Shown: piece by piece, positions 61,735-64,000 of the stretch
Numbering within the stretch: the first letter of the stretch is position 1
Layout: the number at the start of each line of letters is the position of its first letter
Source: Castellaniella sp036379515
GTDB lineage: Bacteria > Pseudomonadota > Gammaproteobacteria > Burkholderiales > Burkholderiaceae_B
Reading direction: 5' to 3'
Assembly (NCBI RefSeq): GCF_036379515.1
Contig: NZ_DASVGN010000019.1
Location: forward strand, 1 to 64,000
DNA: 64,000 nt
Position numbers and translations under genes: made by a program
The notes under the pieces: generated by a model
What the model was told of the DNA's origin: nothing
Database searches by the model: none
What the model saw: only the letters and a program-made list of their open reading frames with translations

Positions 61735-63228
61735 CTACTTGGCCGCCAGCCAGCGTACGATCTCGTCGTCAAAGCCTCGCACGGCTCCGGCGGCCGGATC
61801 ATTGACGAGGCTCACGAGAATGTAGCGCTTGCCGCTCTTGCTGTGCACGAAGCCCACCAGCCCACGCGAATTGCGCAGCGTGCCGGTCTTCAGGTGCGCC
61901 TGCCCGCGCGTATCGCCAGCCCGAAGGCGCTTGCGCGTCGTACCATCCACTCCCGCGATGGAGAGTGACGCCAGGAACTCGGGCATGAGAGGCGACATCC
62001 AGATGTGGTTGTACATTTGCCCGAGCCCCCGGACGGTCAGTCGCCCCTGGCGCGACAGCCCGGAACCATTGACCAGCACCCATCCGGCCGTGTTCACGTC
62101 CTGATTCTTCATGACATCCAGCACTGCCTGGCCACTGCTCGCGAGCGTGGCCCCCGGTCCCTTGAGCTCTGCCCCCAGTGTGAGGAAGATCATGCGGGCC
62201 ATGACATTGTTGCTGACCTTGTTGGTCGCACGAATGACGTCGGTGAGCGGCGGCGAATCATGCCAGACCCACATCTTGGCGTTCGAGGGGGCCTTGCCGG
62301 AAGTCACGCCGTGCGCGATGGTCCCGCCCAGTTCCTGCCAGAGCAGGCGGAACAGGCCATCGAAGTGATCGGCCTGCGACCCAATCAGCCGGTAATAGCT
62401 GAACTCGCCACAGGCCCCCGCCACCTTGCCGCCCACGTGGACGGTCGTCTGGTGATCCTGTGTCTGAATGTTTGCCATCACCGAAGGCGAACCGGTGCAA
62501 CGCCCATCCAGCCACTCGACCTTGCCGTCGACGTGAATGTTGCGCGTGGGGGGATCGATGATGGGAATCCACTGGCGCGTCTGTGTATCCGGATAGAACA
62601 GGATACGGCTCGCCCCCCAACTCACCATCATGGCGTCGGGGCTGGCGTTATAAGGGCTGGTCGGGGAATCATCGAATTCGCCCGGGTCTATGGTCACGTT
62701 GCCGAAGCGGCTGCGATCAACCACCACTTCGGACAGATTCTTGACGCCCCGCAACCGCAACTGACGCAGCAGACCCCAGAGATCTTCCTGCGTGAACCAG
62801 GGGTCTCCACCCCCAACCACATACAGAGGCCCCTGCAAGGTACCTTGTGCATCCACCTGTGCACCCGCATTGCTCATCAGACGGGTGCGCCAGGAGAAAT
62901 CCGGTCCCAGCGCAGAGAGGGCCGACCAGGTAGTCACCGTCTTCATGACCGATGCCGGATTGCGCGGCGTGTCGACATTGACGCGGGTGATGACCGGGCC
63001 GCCCGCCTCGCGGATTTCGAGCGACAGAGCTGATTCGGGCAGCTTCGTCGCATTCCAGGCCTTCTGCAGTTCGGGAGGCATGGCCTGAGCCGATGCGGCC
63101 ACGGATATGGCACCCAGAACGGCGGCCAGCCCCATGCACACCCACTGTCGCGCGTGCAGAGCGCTTGCCCATCCTCGCCCGTTCGTGAATCCGACTTTTG
63201 AGCTACCTCTGAATGCCACGCCTTCCAT
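61735..63228 (-). CDS. dacB: D-alanyl-D-alanine carboxypeptidase/endopeptidase PBP4
   Basis: The 497-residue penicillin-binding protein of class C has SxxK at S93-K96 (PASVMKT), SxN in VSNNVMARM and KTG in HLKTGTLRNS. A hydrophobic signal segment occupies about residues 28-49. I use the ATG at 63228; the frame extends 31 codons without homology. It trims and hydrolyses D-Ala-D-Ala bonds in peptidoglycan. It is divergent from queA. Confidence 0.94.
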   Translation of the reverse strand: MEGVAFRGSSKVGFTNGRGWASALHARQWVCMGLAAVLGAISVAASAQAMPPELQKAWNATKLPESALSLEIREAGGPVITRVNVDTPRNPASVMKTVTTWSALSALGPDFSWRTRLMSNAGAQVDAQGTLQGPLYVVGGGDPWFTQEDLWGLLRQLRLRGVKNLSEVVVDRSRFGNVTIDPGEFDDSPTSPYNASPDAMMVSWGASRILFYPDTQTRQWIPIIDPPTRNIHVDGKVEWLDGRCTGSPSVMANIQTQDHQTTVHVGGKVAGACGEFSYYRLIGSQADHFDGLFRLLWQELGGTIAHGVTSGKAPSNAKMWVWHDSPPLTDVIRATNKVSNNVMARMIFLTLGAELKGPGATLASSGQAVLDVMKNQDVNTAGWVLVNGSGLSRQGRLTVRGLGQMYNHIWMSPLMPEFLASLSIAGVDGTTRKRLRAGDTRGQAHLKTGTLRNSRGLVGFVHSKSGKRYILVSLVNDPAAGAVRGFDDEIVRWLAAK

Positions 63229-63357
63229 ACTGCCGCCCGACAAAAAAACACCAGCATAATCCAAAGCAAGGCATGATCGGAGGCCCCTGCTGCAGGCCGG
63301 CGTTAAAATATTGCCTCTCAATCGCTGCCGACAGCCTGTCGGCCACTGAAATTTCCC

Positions 63358-64000
63358 GTGACTGAATCCCTCGACATCTCACAGTTCGATTACGAACTGC
63401 CACCCGAACTCATTGCTCAACACCCGGCGGAGCGCCGCGACGCAAGCCGCCTGCTGCACCTGAACGCACAGGGTGCACTGCGCGACCTGCACTTCACCGA
63501 CCTGCCCAGTCTGCTGCGTGAAGGCGACCTGCTGGTGTTCAACAACACGCGCGTCATCAAGGCACGCCTGCGTGGTCACAAAGAAAGCGGCGGGCAGGTA
63601 GAAGTCCTGGTGGAACGCATCCTTGACCCCACCCGAGCCCTGGTGCACCTGCGCTCGAGCAAGTCGCCACGGGAGGGAACCTGGCTGTTGCTGACCGACG
63701 ACGCGATTCGCGTCGAAGTTCTAGGGCGCCAAGATGAACTCTTCGAGCTTCGGTTTCCCGCGCCACTGTTGCAGTTGCTGGACCGCTACGGCGATGTGCC
63801 TCTTCCCCCCTACATCACGCACGCGCCCTCGCCGGAAGACGAATCACGATACCAGACGGTCTACGCCGAAAAGCCAGGCGCCGTCGCTGCGCCGACAGCA
63901 GGGCTGCACTTTGACCAGGCCATGCTGGATCGGCTCAAGACACTGGGCATCCGCGAAACCTTTGTAACACTGCACGTGGGTGCGGGAACCTTCCAGCCCG
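63358..64000 (+). CDS. queA: S-adenosylmethionine:tRNA ribosyltransferase-isomerase QueA (3' end missing)
   Basis: The frame starts at a GTG at 63358 and remains open to the end of the window (214 codons visible). SQFDYELPPELIAQHPAERRDASRLL, LLREGDLLVFNNTRVIKARL, GDVPLPPYI and AAPTAGLHF are QueA signatures. The enzyme adds the epoxy-cyclopentane ring in queuosine synthesis. The C-terminal third lies beyond the window. Confidence 0.96.
   Translation, partial: MTESLDISQFDYELPPELIAQHPAERRDASRLLHLNAQGALRDLHFTDLPSLLREGDLLVFNNTRVIKARLRGHKESGGQVEVLVERILDPTRALVHLRSSKSPREGTWLLLTDDAIRVEVLGRQDELFELRFPAPLLQLLDRYGDVPLPPYITHAPSPEDESRYQTVYAEKPGAVAAPTAGLHFDQAMLDRLKTLGIRETFVTLHVGAGTFQP

Overview
The window is 64 kb of GC-rich chromosome from a betaproteobacterium, most likely Burkholderiales of the Alcaligenaceae type. 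That assignment is an inference from gene content and order: rlmE-ftsH-folP-glmM, carA-carB-greA, recR-ybaB-dnaX-ffs, tkt-gapA-pgk, ubiD, and an FtsH N-terminus of the Burkholderiales kind. Almost everything is core chromosome. I see no prophage, insertion sequence or CRISPR array. The coding sequence at the left edge (a YeeZ-like SDR) and the one at the right edge (queA) are cut by the window ends.

Layout. 0-4 kb: partial SDR, molybdate uptake genes modAB without modC, an enolase-superfamily dehydratase/epimerase, tRNA-Arg(UCU). 4-7 kb: outer-membrane phospholipase A followed closely by an alkaline-phosphatase-fold (LtaS/OpgB-like) membrane enzyme, then tRNA-Pro(UGG). 7.2-13.1 kb: a compact catabolic islet with an IclR regulator divergent from an acylating aldehyde dehydrogenase, the two subunits of an ADP-forming acyl-CoA synthetase and an MFS importer. 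It reads best as a sulfoacetate-degradation cluster and is the most unusual part of the window. 13.1-15.6 kb: Fur-box bfd, bfr, a TDT transporter and DoxX. 15.6-24.1 kb: a phosphate block with pstSCAB behind a good Pho box, ppx, ppk and olsB.

24.2-37.1 kb: glmM, folP, ftsH, rlmE, yhbY, greA, uraA, an SDR, carB and carA. 37.3-41 kb: transaldolase and a SsuABC/TauABC-type ABC importer. 41-44.1 kb: recR, ybaB, dnaX and the 4.5S RNA gene. 44.2-50.2 kb: a DHA2 drug exporter, then tkt-gapA-pgk. 50.3-55 kb: rsmE, an orphan barstar-like protein, a patatin-like phospholipase and maeB. 55-64 kb: a degenerate FAD-fold protein, a class I aminotransferase, a lytic transglycosylase, ubiD, a yqjDEK stress-membrane operon, upp, dacB and queA.

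Several genes fit together as systems: uptake and activation of a C2 acid in the islet; phosphate uptake, polyphosphate turnover and a phosphate-free lipid enzyme in the Pho block; pyrimidine supply (carAB, uraA, upp); and lower glycolysis/pentose phosphate (tkt, gapA, pgk, tal). Start codons were re-chosen where the longest open frame disagreed with Shine-Dalgarno spacing, signal peptides or family length. Notable non-ATG starts are ftsH and carA (TTG), and folP, ubiD, queA, the IclR gene and the drug exporter (GTG).
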